A stretch of DNA of 64,000 bases from Candidatus Sulfopaludibacter sp. SbA3 (GCA_945903265.1 CAMDNQ010000001.1:186001-250000), one strand, 5' to 3'; numbered from the stretch's first letter, positions 17,303 to 28,548 are shown. Notes: generated by a model from the sequence alone, not told the origin. Made by a program: numbers and translations.

Positions 17303-18468
17303 CGCAGCCGGGAGTACTCCTTCGGGTCGAACGCCTCGCGCACAGCTTCACCGATGAAGACGACGAGCAGGAGCGTGGAGAAGAGCGCGCCGAGGGGGAA
17401 GAACACCAGCCACCACTTCGTCAGGTTCTCCATGCCCTGGCCGATCAGCTCGCCCCAGCTGGGCGTCGGCGCGGGCAACCCGAAGCCGAGAAAGTCGAGT
17501 GCCACGAGCGCGCCGATGTTCGCGACGATGGTGAACGGCGCGAAGGAGATGAGCGGAGTCATCGAATTGGGCAGGATGTGGCGGAACATGATGGCCGGCT
17601 GCGACACGCCGGTGACGATCGCCGCCGCGACGTAATCTCTCGACTTCTCGCGGTAGAACTCCCCGCGGATGTAATAAGTGATTGCCATCCATTCGAACGC
17701 CGCGAGAATGACGATCAGCAACCAAAACGACGGCTGCAGCACCTGCATTCGCCCCGGGATATAGACCGGCACGACAACGGAGCTGATGATGATGATGGTG
17801 TACAGGAAAGGGAGCGACGACCAGATTTCGATGAAGCGTTGACCGAGCAGATCGAGTTTGCCCCCGAAGAATCCGAGCGCCGCGCCAATCATCACCCCAG
17901 TTCCATCTGCTATCAGCAGAACCAGCAGGGCGAAAGTCAGCGAGATGTTGAAGCCGTACGCCAGGCGAACGAGGATATCGCGACCGCGATCGTCAGTGCC
18001 CAGCGGGTGCTCCCACGACGGAGCATGCGGCGGCGAACCGGGCAGGTCCAGAAGCGCCTCGTTGGGCCCGTACGGATACAGGGGCATCAGCACCCAGTTG
18101 CCCGCGTTCTCTTTTTCGAACTGTTCCTTCAGCGCCCGGTAGTCGGGTTCACCGAAGAGCTCCTGTCCGAAGGTGCTTGCCTGGTAGTAGGTAAATGTCG
18201 GGAGGTAGAACTGTCCCTCGTACCGAACCAGCCAGGCGGTTCCGTTCATCAAATAGGGGCAGAGGAACGACGCCAGGTACAACCCGAGGATGAGCAGAAA
18301 GGACCAGTACCCGCGACGGATTCGCCTGAACTTGCGAAACCGCTTGCGCAGGATCGACTCCGAGGCCGGCTGAGTCGGCACTCCGGGCACCTGCTGCCAT
18401 TCATGGGCGACCACCGCGGTGTCGGCGGCGACCTTAGAAATCGACTGTTCGGGATCCGCCTGCGTCAT
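17299..18468 (-). CDS. yejE: ABC transporter permease, YejE-like
   Basis: A 389-residue inner-membrane permease. After a cytosolic N-terminus and a first membrane span (about 55-72) comes a long periplasmic segment with Arg-Tyr-x-Gly-Gln-Phe-Tyr-Leu-Pro and a Pro-Leu-Gly-Thr-Asp-Asp-Arg-Gly-Arg-Asp motif, a layout I associate with YejE of the microcin C/peptide transporter. Five further spans and the EAA-loop region (Ala-Ala-x(3)-Gly) follow. ATGA overlaps join it to both neighbours. The substrate, probably oligopeptides, is inferred. Confidence 0.9.
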   Translation of the reverse strand: MTQADPEQSISKVAADTAVVAHEWQQVPGVPTQPASESILRKRFRKFRRIRRGYWSFLLILGLYLASFLCPYLMNGTAWLVRYEGQFYLPTFTYYQASTFGQELFGEPDYRALKEQFEKENAGNWVLMPLYPYGPNEALLDLPGSPPHAPSWEHPLGTDDRGRDILVRLAYGFNISLTFALLVLLIADGTGVMIGAALGFFGGKLDLLGQRFIEIWSSLPFLYTIIIISSVVVPVYIPGRMQVLQPSFWLLIVILAAFEWMAITYYIRGEFYREKSRDYVAAAIVTGVSQPAIMFRHILPNSMTPLISFAPFTIVANIGALVALDFLGFGLPAPTPSWGELIGQGMENLTKWWLVFFPLGALFSTLLLVVFIGEAVREAFDPKEYSRLR

Positions 18469-19502
18469 TTGAACCGGATGCGGGGATCGACAAGGGCGTA
18501 GATCACGTCGGACAGGATGTTACCCAGCAGCATCAGCAGGCTGCTGATCACCAGAATGCCTAGCGCGACCGGGTAGTCGCGCTGGATGATCGACTGGTAG
18601 CCGAGGTATCCCATTCCGTCGATGTTGAACACCCGCTCGATCAGGAACGAGCCGGCGAGGATCAGGCTGAACACGTGGCCGAGACCGGTGGCGAGCGGGA
18701 TCAGCGAATTCCGGAGGGCGTGCACGAAGATGACGCGCCGCTCGTCGAGGCCTTTGGCAAACGCGGTGCGAACGTAGTCCTGGCCAAGGTTCTCCATCAG
18801 CGAGTTCTTCATCAGGATCGTCAGCGTCGCGAAGGAGCCGACCATGTAGCAGATCACCGGCAGAAACATGTGCTCGATCTGCGCCGTCACCTTGTCGAAG
18901 AACCCGAGATACTCCCAGTTGTCGGGCCGGAAGCCGCCGAGTGGAAAGACGCTCCAGAAGCTCCCGCCGCCCAGCAGGACGAGGAGGGCCGTGCCTAGGG
19001 CCCATCCCGGGACCGAATACCCGAGAAAGACCAAACCGCTGCTGATGAAGTCGAACCGCGATCCGTGCCTGATCGCCTTGAGCACACCAAGCGGCACGCA
19101 GATCAGGTAGCTGAGGAGAAAGCCGGTGAGTCCGAGGAAGATCGAGACGGGGAAGCGCGACTTGATGATGTCCCACACCGGGTCCTGATAGATGTAGGAA
19201 TTCCCGAGATCCAGGTGCAGAACGTTCCAGAGCCACTCGCCGTATCGCACGTGCACCGGTTTGTCGAAGCCGTAATACCGCCGGATCTCCTCGACCGCAT
19301 CTTCGGGCAGGGAGACGGTGGGGCGCCCGCCGCCGCCTGACATTGCAGCCGCCTCGCCGCCTGCGGCCGCCGCCCGCATCCGCATCAACTGGCGCTCGAC
19401 CGGGCCGCCGGGGACGAAATGCGTAATGAGGAAGACGGCCATGGTGATCCCGATGAACGTCGGAATCACCAGAAGAAGCCGGCGGATAAAGTAGGTGGCC
19501 AC
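18465..19502 (-). CDS. yejB: ABC transporter permease, YejB-like
   Basis: A 345-residue permease with an N-terminal membrane span, the Val-Pro-Gly-Gly-Pro-Val-Glu motif typical of YejB, a Gly/Ala-rich periplasmic loop, then five membrane spans including the EAA-like region Ala-Phe-Ala-Lys-Gly-Leu. The C-terminal Glu-Arg-Val-Phe-Asn-Ile-Asp-Gly-Met-Gly is characteristic of the family. It overlaps yejE by ATGA and starts 9 bases after the binding-protein gene. Confidence 0.91.
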   Translation of the reverse strand: MATYFIRRLLLVIPTFIGITMAVFLITHFVPGGPVERQLMRMRAAAAGGEAAAMSGGGGRPTVSLPEDAVEEIRRYYGFDKPVHVRYGEWLWNVLHLDLGNSYIYQDPVWDIIKSRFPVSIFLGLTGFLLSYLICVPLGVLKAIRHGSRFDFISSGLVFLGYSVPGWALGTALLVLLGGGSFWSVFPLGGFRPDNWEYLGFFDKVTAQIEHMFLPVICYMVGSFATLTILMKNSLMENLGQDYVRTAFAKGLDERRVIFVHALRNSLIPLATGLGHVFSLILAGSFLIERVFNIDGMGYLGYQSIIQRDYPVALGILVISSLLMLLGNILSDVIYALVDPRIRFK

Positions 19503-19511
19503 GCGTGGCCC

Positions 19512-21485
19512 CTATTGGCTCGGTGGAACGAACGCGCCCCCGCCGCGCTTGGCGTATTCCTGCCAGTAGCGGATTTCCGTGGGACCCACTTCGAGCTTGG
19601 CGGACTCGTTCCCCATCGCCTCGCGCACCCGGCGTTCCTTCTCCGGGTCGATCCACCATAGGTCTTCCATTTCGCGATACGAGCCGATGCGCGAAAAATA
19701 ACTCTGGGGGTGGCCGAACTTGTTCCAGTAGGCAATGCGGTCGAACGGCGCGTCCCACTCCAGGATGTAGACGTACTCGTTCGCCAGAATCCCGTCGAGT
19801 TCGCGAATCAACCCTACGCGTTTCTGCTGGTCGAACTCGGTTTCGTAGGCGTCGAGAATCTGGTCCACCCGCGGGTTCTTGAGACCCGTCAAGTTGTACG
19901 ACTGGGGAACGTCGGCGAAGGTGGAGCGATAAAGTGCCTCCGGATCGGGGAACGTCCCCTGTACCCAGCCGATCGAGGCTGCCTGGTAATTTCGCTCGCC
20001 GATGAGCTGCTGCATCGTCTCGTAGCTGACGAGACGCAGATTGAACGTGATCCCTACTTTGCGCAGGTCGTCCTGGTAGATCGTCAACCACCGCTCCGAC
20101 CCCTTGTCGGCGTGCAGATATTCGATCGTGAGCGGCTGCCCATTACGCACGAGCCGCCCCTGCTGATCACGAGTGGTGTAGCCGGCATCCGCCAGCAGCT
20201 TCAGCGCTTCCTGCGGGTTGTACTCGTTCTTCGGGTTGTTCGGATTGACGTAGACGCCACCCGGAAAATACGTGTTCATCGGCACGTACTCGTTGAAGAA
20301 TAGCCGCTCGATGAGGAGCTGTCGGTTCATCAGCAGCGTCATGGCCTTACGTACGCGGACGTCGTTGAAGGGCGCGCGACGAGCATTCATTCCAACGCCC
20401 TGAATGTTGCCGGGCGCGTCGGTGAACACCTTCCGCTTCTGGATCAATCCCCGCTGGACGGCGGGAAAGTTCAGTTCCTCGACCCACTCCCGCGAAATAT
20501 TCACGTAATAGCGGTCGAGATCGCCTCTCTTGAACTGTTCGAAGGCGAGCGCCTGGTCCCGAACGACGATCCAGCGAATCTCGTCGAAGTTCCCCGTGCC
20601 GACGTTGCGTCGATGATTCGCGGCCCAGTAATTGTTACGACGGCGGATCGAGATGCGCTGGCCCTTGATCACGTCCGCGTCCCGAACTTCGTACGGACCG
20701 CTCCCGGGAATAACGCGGAAGTTGTATTCCTTCAGATAACGGGCACCATCGATGCCTTTGAGCGCGGCGGCAGGGAGAACGGGCAGGAAGCCGCTCAGGT
20801 TATAGAAGTTGATCCAGCGCAGTTCTTTGCTCGTAAACCGGACGATGTACTTGCTCTCCGCCACGGGGCGGTCGAAGACGCCCAGCATCGCCTGTAGCTG
20901 GGCCTCCTGAAGCCCCTTGTCCATGGCGAACACCCAGCTCGCGACGACGTCGTCCGCGGTGACCGGCTGGCCATCCGAGAAGCGCGCGTTCGGATTCAGA
21001 CGAAATCGATACGTGCGGCGATCGGGCGAAATCTGCCAGTGCGTGGCGAGCCCAGGGACATAGCTCAATGTCGTGGGATGCAGCCCCAGGAGGCTTTCGT
21101 AGACCTTCGTCTGAAGCTGATAGTTGAGGACTGTCGTCTCCGGGCCGTAGATTCTGAGCGTGCCGGGAAACTCGAGCAGCAGGTCGCGGAAGACGCCGCC
21201 CTTGACGGCTCGCGGGTCGCCAATCAGATCGAAATCGGTGCTCGTGTCCCAGCCTTCGCCGGTGAACCCGCGCCCGCCCTGGTCTGCCGGCACGGCGGGA
21301 TCCGCGCCGCTGTCGGCATCCGGAAACACCGGATACGAATTCTTGTCCGTCGAGGCCGCCGACCCTCCGCCACCGTTCGACTGTGTCGTCGAACCTTGCT
21401 GATTCTGAGGCTGCGAACCCCCGCCGCATGCCGCGGACAGCGTTGCCAGCAGAGCAAGGGGAGCTGCATATGAGAACAGGCGCAT
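19512..21485 (-). CDS. Peptide ABC transporter substrate-binding lipoprotein
   Basis: A 657-residue SBP_bac_5-type binding protein. The signal ends in the lipobox Leu-Ser-Ala-Ala-Cys, so it should be lipid-anchored, followed by a Gln/Gly/Ser-rich tether. The mature part has the usual opening (Leu-Pro-Gly-Leu-Ala-like segment, then Phe-Ser-Asp-Gly-Gln-Pro-Val-Thr-Ala-Asp-Asp-Val) and the late Phe-Asn-Asp-Val-Arg-Val-Arg-Lys-Ala segment. Size and the Asn-Thr-Tyr-Phe-Pro-Gly region recall YejA. It lies 4 bases after the MBL gene and 9 before yejB. Confidence 0.92.
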   Translation of the reverse strand: MRLFSYAAPLALLATLSAACGGGSQPQNQQGSTTQSNGGGGSAASTDKNSYPVFPDADSGADPAVPADQGGRGFTGEGWDTSTDFDLIGDPRAVKGGVFRDLLLEFPGTLRIYGPETTVLNYQLQTKVYESLLGLHPTTLSYVPGLATHWQISPDRRTYRFRLNPNARFSDGQPVTADDVVASWVFAMDKGLQEAQLQAMLGVFDRPVAESKYIVRFTSKELRWINFYNLSGFLPVLPAAALKGIDGARYLKEYNFRVIPGSGPYEVRDADVIKGQRISIRRRNNYWAANHRRNVGTGNFDEIRWIVVRDQALAFEQFKRGDLDRYYVNISREWVEELNFPAVQRGLIQKRKVFTDAPGNIQGVGMNARRAPFNDVRVRKAMTLLMNRQLLIERLFFNEYVPMNTYFPGGVYVNPNNPKNEYNPQEALKLLADAGYTTRDQQGRLVRNGQPLTIEYLHADKGSERWLTIYQDDLRKVGITFNLRLVSYETMQQLIGERNYQAASIGWVQGTFPDPEALYRSTFADVPQSYNLTGLKNPRVDQILDAYETEFDQQKRVGLIRELDGILANEYVYILEWDAPFDRIAYWNKFGHPQSYFSRIGSYREMEDLWWIDPEKERRVREAMGNESAKLEVGPTEIRYWQEYAKRGGGAFVPPSQ

Positions 21486-21489
21486 CGGG

Positions 21490-22481
21490 TTAGCCTCTCG
21501 GACGTTTCAAACGGTTGTACTCAGCGACGGCCGCGTTCTGTGCCGTCACATCAGTCTCAGGTCTCAGCCTACCGCCAAATTCCGCGTAGAGGCGAACCAT
21601 GTTCCATGCCGTACGCTCGGGGTTGGTCCAGGCCGCAAAGCGCCCGACATCAATGTCTGCCGCGGCCCGGCCGGGCGACATCTTCGCCTCATAGCGGGGA
21701 CGGCCCTCGCGGACCATCAGGTCGAGGTAGGCCCGCGTTTCCGCCAGTTCCTTCTTCGTTCCGACCGGGCCGTGACCCGGAACGATGACGTCCACATCCA
21801 TCGCCAGGACGCGGTCGATGGCCTTGATCCAGGTCGTGATCTGGCCGTTGTGCGCCGGGGGAGTCACGTAATAGAAAGCAATGTCGCCGGCGAAGAGAAT
21901 CCGCCGCTTCGGAAGGTAAACCGCGACGTCGCCCCATGTATGAGCCGGACCAAGCGATATCAGCTGGACGTCAAGGTCACCGTATCGGTAGCTCCTGGTG
22001 CCAGTGAAAGTCTCCGTCGCAGGGGCCAGCCGCAGCTCGCTCATGCCGTCCTGCCACTGCGGCCGGTCTTCGTACGGCCGCGCCGGAATCCCCTGCGCAA
22101 TCGTCGCTTCGCGGCAATACTCGTGCGCCACGATCTCCGCGCCGGGAAAGAAGCAGTTGCCGTTCGTATGGTCACGATGATGATGCGTATTGATGACGCG
22201 GCCGAACGGCTTGCCGAGTGCCTTCATCGCGGTGGCGCGAAAGGCTTTGGCATGAACCGGCGGTCCGAGCGCGTCGATGGCGAGCAGATGATCCGCGCCG
22301 ACGATGACGCCGGCGTTGCTCAGGCTGGCGTTATCGACGCCGGGACCGCTGGCCTGCGTATAGGCGAACACGCCGGGCGCCAGTTCCCGCAGCTCGGTCG
22401 GCCAGGAGGGAATGGTTTGGGCCGAGACGCGCGGGCCGAACGCGAATGCGGCGGCTGTCGCGTGCAGGAAGGAACGCCGAT

Positions 22482-22485
<4 letters not shown>
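21490..22485 (-). CDS. Tat-exported MBL-fold hydrolase
   Basis: A 331-residue protein beginning Asn-Arg-Arg-Ser-Phe-Leu followed by a hydrophobic Ala-rich run: a twin-arginine signal. The MBL fold shows His-His-His-Arg-Asp-His, Gly-Pro-Ala-His-Thr-Trp-Gly-Asp, Phe-Ala-Gly-Asp and a final Val-Pro-Gly-His-Gly. The pattern is nearer to the quinoprotein-relay/SoxH-like branch than to true lactamases; the substrate is unknown. It overlaps the acyl-CoA synthetase gene by ATGA and is 4 bases from the binding-protein gene, so it may act on what the transporter handles. Confidence 0.85.
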
Positions 22486-24440
<1,955 letters not shown>

Positions 24441-24457
24441 GTTGGCATCTTACATTT

Positions 24458-24483
24458 GCCGGGTCCGAAAGGACCCGGCCTAC
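24458..24483 (-). repeat. GTAG-headed REP-like hairpin
   Basis: On the minus strand GTAG (24483-24480) is followed by a perfect 9-base stem (GCCGGGTCC at 24458-24466 with GGACCCGGC at 24471-24479) around the 4-base loop GAAA/TTTC. A GTAG tetranucleotide next to a palindrome is the form of REP elements mobilised by RAYT transposases. It sits in the 52-base gap between the acyl-CoA synthetase and JAMM genes. Confidence 0.6.
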
Positions 24484-24492
24484 ACTTGCGTC

Positions 24493-24900
24493 GTGAAGGT
24501 CCGCCGCGGCGTTCTGACTGCCATCGAAGTGCATGCCAGGCGTGACGCCCCGCACGAGTGCTGCGGTCTGTTGCTCGGGACGGCCGCCGAGATTCTCGAA
24601 GCGGTGCCGACGCGGAACATCGCTGCCGAGCCGTCGCGGCGGTACGAGATCGCTCCGGAAGATCATTTTGCCGCGCTGCGGCGATGCCGCAACGATGGGG
24701 AAGGTGTAGCTGTCGTGGGCGGGTATCACTCGCATCCGCGCAGCGCGCCCGTTCCGTCGGCGACCGACCTCGAACAGGCGTTCCTGGAGTTCGTCTACAT
24801 GATTGCCGGTCCCGTCGACGGATCCGCGCCGCTGGAGTTCCGCGCCTACCGGCTTCGCGAGGGAGTCCTCGCGCCCGTTACTTTTTCGATTTCCGATTAA
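24493..24900 (+). CDS. JAMM/MPN+ (M67) metallopeptidase
   Basis: A 135-residue protein with a complete JAMM motif: Glu22 (His-Glu-Cys-Cys-Gly-Leu-Leu-Leu-Gly) and His79-Ser-His81-x7-Ser89-x2-Asp92, all zinc/catalytic positions. Bacterial M67 enzymes cut after the C-terminal Gly-Gly of ubiquitin-like sulfur carriers or act in cysteine synthesis from thiocarboxylated ThiS/CysO; no such partner is next to it. The GTG at 24493 is the only sensible start; upstream codons run through the REP hairpin. Its end overlaps the convergent glycosyltransferase gene by 23 bases. Confidence 0.85.
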   Translation: MKVRRGVLTAIEVHARRDAPHECCGLLLGTAAEILEAVPTRNIAAEPSRRYEIAPEDHFAALRRCRNDGEGVAVVGGYHSHPRSAPVPSATDLEQAFLEFVYMIAGPVDGSAPLEFRAYRLREGVLAPVTFSISD

Positions 24901-26071
24901 CCTGGTGCCGGACGTCGTCGAGGAGTGTTTCGACCCGCGATAACACCGTGGGCCACCGGTACTCGCGTTCGATGTACGCCAGGCCCTGCCGTCCCATCGC
25001 GTCACGCTGCTCGGGATGGCCGAGCAGATACTCCAGGGCTTCGTCGAACTCGGCAGGAAACATGTAGTAGAGGCCGCCGTTGGCGCGGCGAACCTGCCCC
25101 TGCAGCACCTTGCAGCGGCCGTTCACGAGCGCAGGAATTCCATGATTCCAGGCCTCGAGCAGGACGATGCTCAGGCTCTCGTACCAGGAGGGGACGACCA
25201 GCGCGCGCGCATGTGCGAGGAGCGATTCGCGCACCTCGTTGCTGACGTAGCCGAGCGCCCGGATGCGTGGATGCTCGGGAATCTGCATCTTCGTCGGACC
25301 GGCGAGCACCAGCGTGATATCGGGGTGCGTGGCGGCGTATTCCTGGAAATTTTCGAGCAGCGCATCGCACCCCTTGTTGCGATCCACGCGGCCGAGATAC
25401 AGCAGGTACGCAGACGGAATATCGAGGGCGTCGATCGCGGCCCTCGAGATGGTGCCAGAAGCGACCGGTTCAAGGCCGAGTCCCGCGACGGCGGACGGGT
25501 GGAGCGGGCGCAGCGCGCGGTCCGAGACGAGCTGCTCCTCTTCGGGAGTGAGAAAAAGGTACCCAGCGGGCTTGTTGAAGAATTCCGGCAGCACGTCGAG
25601 GTTGATCGCATCGTCTTCTTCAGCGGTCGGCACCAGGACCGCTCGGTCGGCGACTAGCGGCAGCCCGAAGTACGACTGGTAATACCGGAACGTCCAGAAG
25701 ACGACGAGCTCGAACGTGGAGCCCTGCGTACGCAGATACTCGAGCAGCTCGGGAACCTCGGGACCGTTCTCCTTGAACCACTCGTGCTGCCGGTCCGGCG
25801 GGGCGCCGCCGTCGAAGACTTCGTCGCTCAGATCGGCAAAGACCTTGATCCGGCGGGGACGCGCGACTGGAAACCTGTGCACGGTGACGCCGTGTTCCGT
25901 CGACACGCCGGCGGGGAAGGCGTTCTCCCACGTGACGTAATCCTTCGCACACGTGGTCAACACCGTGATGTCGTGTCTGCCTGACAGGCGCTCGGCAAGG
26001 TCGCGGCAGTGCCCCTCGGAACCGCCTGCGATGTCGGCGCCGTACCGCTGAACGACGAACGCCAGCTTCAT
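24878..26071 (-). CDS. Glycosyltransferase, GT4 family
   Basis: A 397-residue GT-B fold retaining glycosyltransferase. It opens with Lys-Leu-Ala-Phe-Val-Val-Gln-Arg-Tyr and Gly-Gly-Ser-Glu, has the mid-protein Leu-Tyr-Leu-Gly-Arg-Val-Asp-x-Asn-Lys-Gly, and the GT4 EX7E motif (Glu-Ser-Leu-Ser-Ile-Val-Leu-Leu-Glu). Donor and acceptor are unknown. The ATG at 26071 forms an ATGA overlap with the upstream gene; the much longer open frame to 26326 is unconserved. Probably acts in surface polysaccharide or glycolipid synthesis. Confidence 0.9.
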   Translation of the reverse strand: MKLAFVVQRYGADIAGGSEGHCRDLAERLSGRHDITVLTTCAKDYVTWENAFPAGVSTEHGVTVHRFPVARPRRIKVFADLSDEVFDGGAPPDRQHEWFKENGPEVPELLEYLRTQGSTFELVVFWTFRYYQSYFGLPLVADRAVLVPTAEEDDAINLDVLPEFFNKPAGYLFLTPEEEQLVSDRALRPLHPSAVAGLGLEPVASGTISRAAIDALDIPSAYLLYLGRVDRNKGCDALLENFQEYAATHPDITLVLAGPTKMQIPEHPRIRALGYVSNEVRESLLAHARALVVPSWYESLSIVLLEAWNHGIPALVNGRCKVLQGQVRRANGGLYYMFPAEFDEALEYLLGHPEQRDAMGRQGLAYIEREYRWPTVLSRVETLLDDVRHQVNRKSKK

Positions 26072-26547
26072 GGGCGAGGTGAGGAGCCGGACGGGCCGGA
26101 GTGCCGGCGAAGCTCGCGTCGCAGCAGCGCCGTTTCCACCGCCAGTTCCTGCACGCACGCGAAGAGCACATGGTTGGTGCGGCGCTGCCGCTCGAAGTTG
26201 TCGCGGCTGTATTCGAAGAGCCATCGGAAGAGCGGCATGAGGACATGGCGCTTGAGGCCCATGACCAGCGCCGCCACTCCCTTGCCACGGTGGGACTGAT
26301 ACTGCATTTTCGTGACGAGCCGCCACGTGTGGGGTTCGCCCAGCAGGGCGGGAAGAATCAGCGGCCGCGTCTCCGGCGTCGCGGCCGCGATGCGCAGCAG
26401 CGCGTCCACATGCCCGAAGACTTCCGGATCGGCAAACACGTGGGTGTCGTCGGCGTCGGTCACCTGCGTGCGCATGCGTTCCCGGACGCGCCGGTGCAGT
26501 TCCGCCATGACCTCGTCGACGTCGACGGCGGCTGCTTTATCGCTCAA
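26068..26547 (-). CDS. Small helical protein linked to glycosyltransferase, unknown function
   Basis: A 159-residue, mostly charged helical protein with no signal peptide. The C-terminal third (Arg-Gln-Arg-Arg-Thr-Asn-His-Val-Leu, then Leu-Leu-Arg-Arg-Glu-Leu) looks like a coiled coil. Similar short coiled-coil proteins accompany glycosyltransferases and methyltransferases in polysaccharide clusters; function not assigned. TTG start at 26547, overlapping the PKD gene end by 11 bases; an in-frame ATG at 26508 is an alternative. It overlaps the glycosyltransferase by ATGA, so the two are coupled. Confidence 0.72.
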   Translation of the reverse strand: MSDKAAAVDVDEVMAELHRRVRERMRTQVTDADDTHVFADPEVFGHVDALLRIAAATPETRPLILPALLGEPHTWRLVTKMQYQSHRGKGVAALVMGLKRHVLMPLFRWLFEYSRDNFERQRRTNHVLFACVQELAVETALLRRELRRHSGPSGSSPRP

Positions 26548-26992
26548 ACCCTTCGCCTACGCCCGATCGCACCTGCACCGACGCGGTCGCGCCGCCGACC
26601 TGGCGGGTCTTCTGCTTGAGCCGGAAGGCGATCCGGTAGGTGCCCGCCTGACGGTACACGTGGTCGGCGTTAAAACGGCGCTGGATCTGGCTCTTGCCCG
26701 CCTCGTACGGATTGCAATCCGTTGTATTTTCCGAAATCGTGCCGTCACCCCAGTCCCATTCGACCGTGGCGCAGTAGAACTCGGGGTAGTCGTCGCGGCC
26801 GTCGCGCACATCGGCGGAGGCGCGGACGCGGAGCGGCGTGAACCCCATCGGGGGCGTGACCCGCACGGCGAGTGTCGGCCGCTTCGATTCCGGCTTCGAT
26901 TCAGGCTGCTGCGCCTGGGCCTGTGGACCCGCCGCAAAAACAACCGACAGCGCGGCCGCAAGGGTGCAACAGGTGCGCCATGGTTGGGGCAT
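26537..26992 (-). CDS. Exported PKD-like domain protein
   Basis: A 151-residue protein with a signal peptide (Ala-Ala-Gly-Pro-Gln-Ala-Gln-Ala) and one PKD-like immunoglobulin domain: Val-Glu-Trp-Asp-Trp-Gly-Asp-Gly-Thr near 78, then a His-x-Tyr and a Gly-Thr-Tyr-x-Ile strand. Such single-domain proteins bind surfaces or other proteins. First gene of a three-gene run with the coiled-coil and glycosyltransferase genes. It starts only 17 bases from the divergent pepA start. Confidence 0.75.
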   Translation of the reverse strand: MPQPWRTCCTLAAALSVVFAAGPQAQAQQPESKPESKRPTLAVRVTPPMGFTPLRVRASADVRDGRDDYPEFYCATVEWDWGDGTISENTTDCNPYEAGKSQIQRRFNADHVYRQAGTYRIAFRLKQKTRQVGGATASVQVRSGVGEGFER

Positions 26993-27009
26993 ACTTACGC
27001 TCGATTCTA

Positions 27010-28548
27010 ATGCAGATTGTTCATCAAACCCCCTCTGTAGACCTCACCACGAGCAGTCCGCGCGACATCGCCGCCGACCTTCTCGTCATCCCCATTTTCG
27101 ACACCGATGCGCTGGCCGACCTGCCCGATCTTCTGAAAGCCGCCGACGGCGAAATCGATGCGGCGCGCGGCCGCGGCGAGTTCAAGGGCAAGCCGTACGA
27201 GCTCTTTCTGACGACGCTCCGGGGCTGGCAGGCAAGGCGTGTGGCTCTCGTGGGTCTCGGCCCGAAGAAGGATTTCTCGCCGGACCGGCTGCGCCGCGCC
27301 GCCATTACGGGCGCGCTCGCGGCGCGCGGCCGCGGCATGACGCGCATCGCGATCGTCCATCGGCCCGACACCGGCGTCGGTGCTGAGCTGGCGGCGCAGC
27401 TCTTCGCGGAAGGCGCCATCATCGGCAACTACGACGGCGCGTCGTACCGCACCACCGACCCGCCTCGCGTGTGGCTGGCGTCGGTCGCGATTGCTGTAGC
27501 CGACAGTGCCGCGGGCAGTGCCATCGACAGCGCCGCAGCAGAACGCGGGCTCGAGCGCGGCCGCGTCCTGGGCGAATCGACGAACGTCGCGCGCGAGCTG
27601 GCGAATGAGCCGGGCAACTCGCTCACGCCGCGGGTGTTTGCCGACCGTGCGGCTGCGCTCGCGAAGGCCGCGGGTCTCGGCGTCGATGTCTTCGACGAGA
27701 AGAAAATCGCCGACCTGAAAATGGGCTTGCTGCTGGGCGTTGCCCGCGGGAGCTCGGAGCCGCCGCGGCTCGTCGTGCTCACCCATGAACCCAAAGGCGC
27801 GCCGAAGGGTCCTGTTCTCGGACTGATTGGCAAGGGCATCACGTTCGACACCGGCGGCATCTCCATCAAGCCGGCGGAGAACATGGACAAGATGAAGGAC
27901 GACATGTCCGGCGGGGCCGCCGTCCTCGGTGCGATGATCGCGATTTCGCGCCTCAAGGCCCCCGTCCGGTGCGTCGCCGTCATTCCGATGAGCGAGAACA
28001 TGCCCGGCGGGCGCGCCGTCAAGCCTGGCGACGTGCTCACGAGCGCCGAAGGGAAGACCGTCGAGATTCTCAACACCGACGCCGAAGGGCGCCTCGTGCT
28101 CGGCGATGCTGTCTGGTACGCGCGCCAGCTTGGCGCGACGCACCTGGTGGACGTCGCCACGCTGACCGGCGCGTGCGTCGTCGCGCTCGGCAAGACCACC
28201 ACGGGACTCTTCGGCACGCCCGACACGTGGGTCGAGCAGGTGCGGAAGGCGAGCGATCGCGCGGGCGACCGTTCGTGGCCGATGCCGGTGTGGGACGACT
28301 ATAAGGAGCTGTTCAAGAGCGAGATTGCCGACTTTGGCAACACCGGCGGCCGCGCCGGCGGGGCGATTACGGGCGCGCTTTTCATCAAGGAATTCATCGG
28401 CGAGCTGCCGTGGGTCCACATGGACATCGCCGGCACGGCCTGGGCCGAGGACGCAAAACCGTATCAGCCGAAAGGTGCCACCGGCGTTGCGGTCCGGACG
28501 CTAGCGGAATTGGCCCTCGACGCGGCGTCGTGGACGAGCCGAACCTGA
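27010..28548 (+). CDS. pepA: Leucyl aminopeptidase (M17)
   Basis: A 512-residue cytosol aminopeptidase. The dinuclear metal site is intact: Gly-Lys-Gly-Ile-Thr-Phe-Asp-Thr-Gly-Gly, Lys-Asp-Asp-Met-Ser-Gly-Gly-Ala, and the family signature Asn-Thr-Asp-Ala-Glu-Gly-Arg-Leu holding ligand Asp/Glu and catalytic Arg. It releases N-terminal Leu and other residues during peptide turnover. An in-frame ATG at 26980 has a weak AGG 7 bases upstream and is an alternative start. First of three co-directional genes ending at 29905. Confidence 0.95.
   Translation: MQIVHQTPSVDLTTSSPRDIAADLLVIPIFDTDALADLPDLLKAADGEIDAARGRGEFKGKPYELFLTTLRGWQARRVALVGLGPKKDFSPDRLRRAAITGALAARGRGMTRIAIVHRPDTGVGAELAAQLFAEGAIIGNYDGASYRTTDPPRVWLASVAIAVADSAAGSAIDSAAAERGLERGRVLGESTNVARELANEPGNSLTPRVFADRAAALAKAAGLGVDVFDEKKIADLKMGLLLGVARGSSEPPRLVVLTHEPKGAPKGPVLGLIGKGITFDTGGISIKPAENMDKMKDDMSGGAAVLGAMIAISRLKAPVRCVAVIPMSENMPGGRAVKPGDVLTSAEGKTVEILNTDAEGRLVLGDAVWYARQLGATHLVDVATLTGACVVALGKTTTGLFGTPDTWVEQVRKASDRAGDRSWPMPVWDDYKELFKSEIADFGNTGGRAGGAITGALFIKEFIGELPWVHMDIAGTAWAEDAKPYQPKGATGVAVRTLAELALDAASWTSRT

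Noticed and set aside
18520-20091. 523-codon open frame overlapping yejB and the binding-protein gene
   Set aside because: Out-of-frame shadow, Arg-rich; both conserved genes are intact in their own frames.
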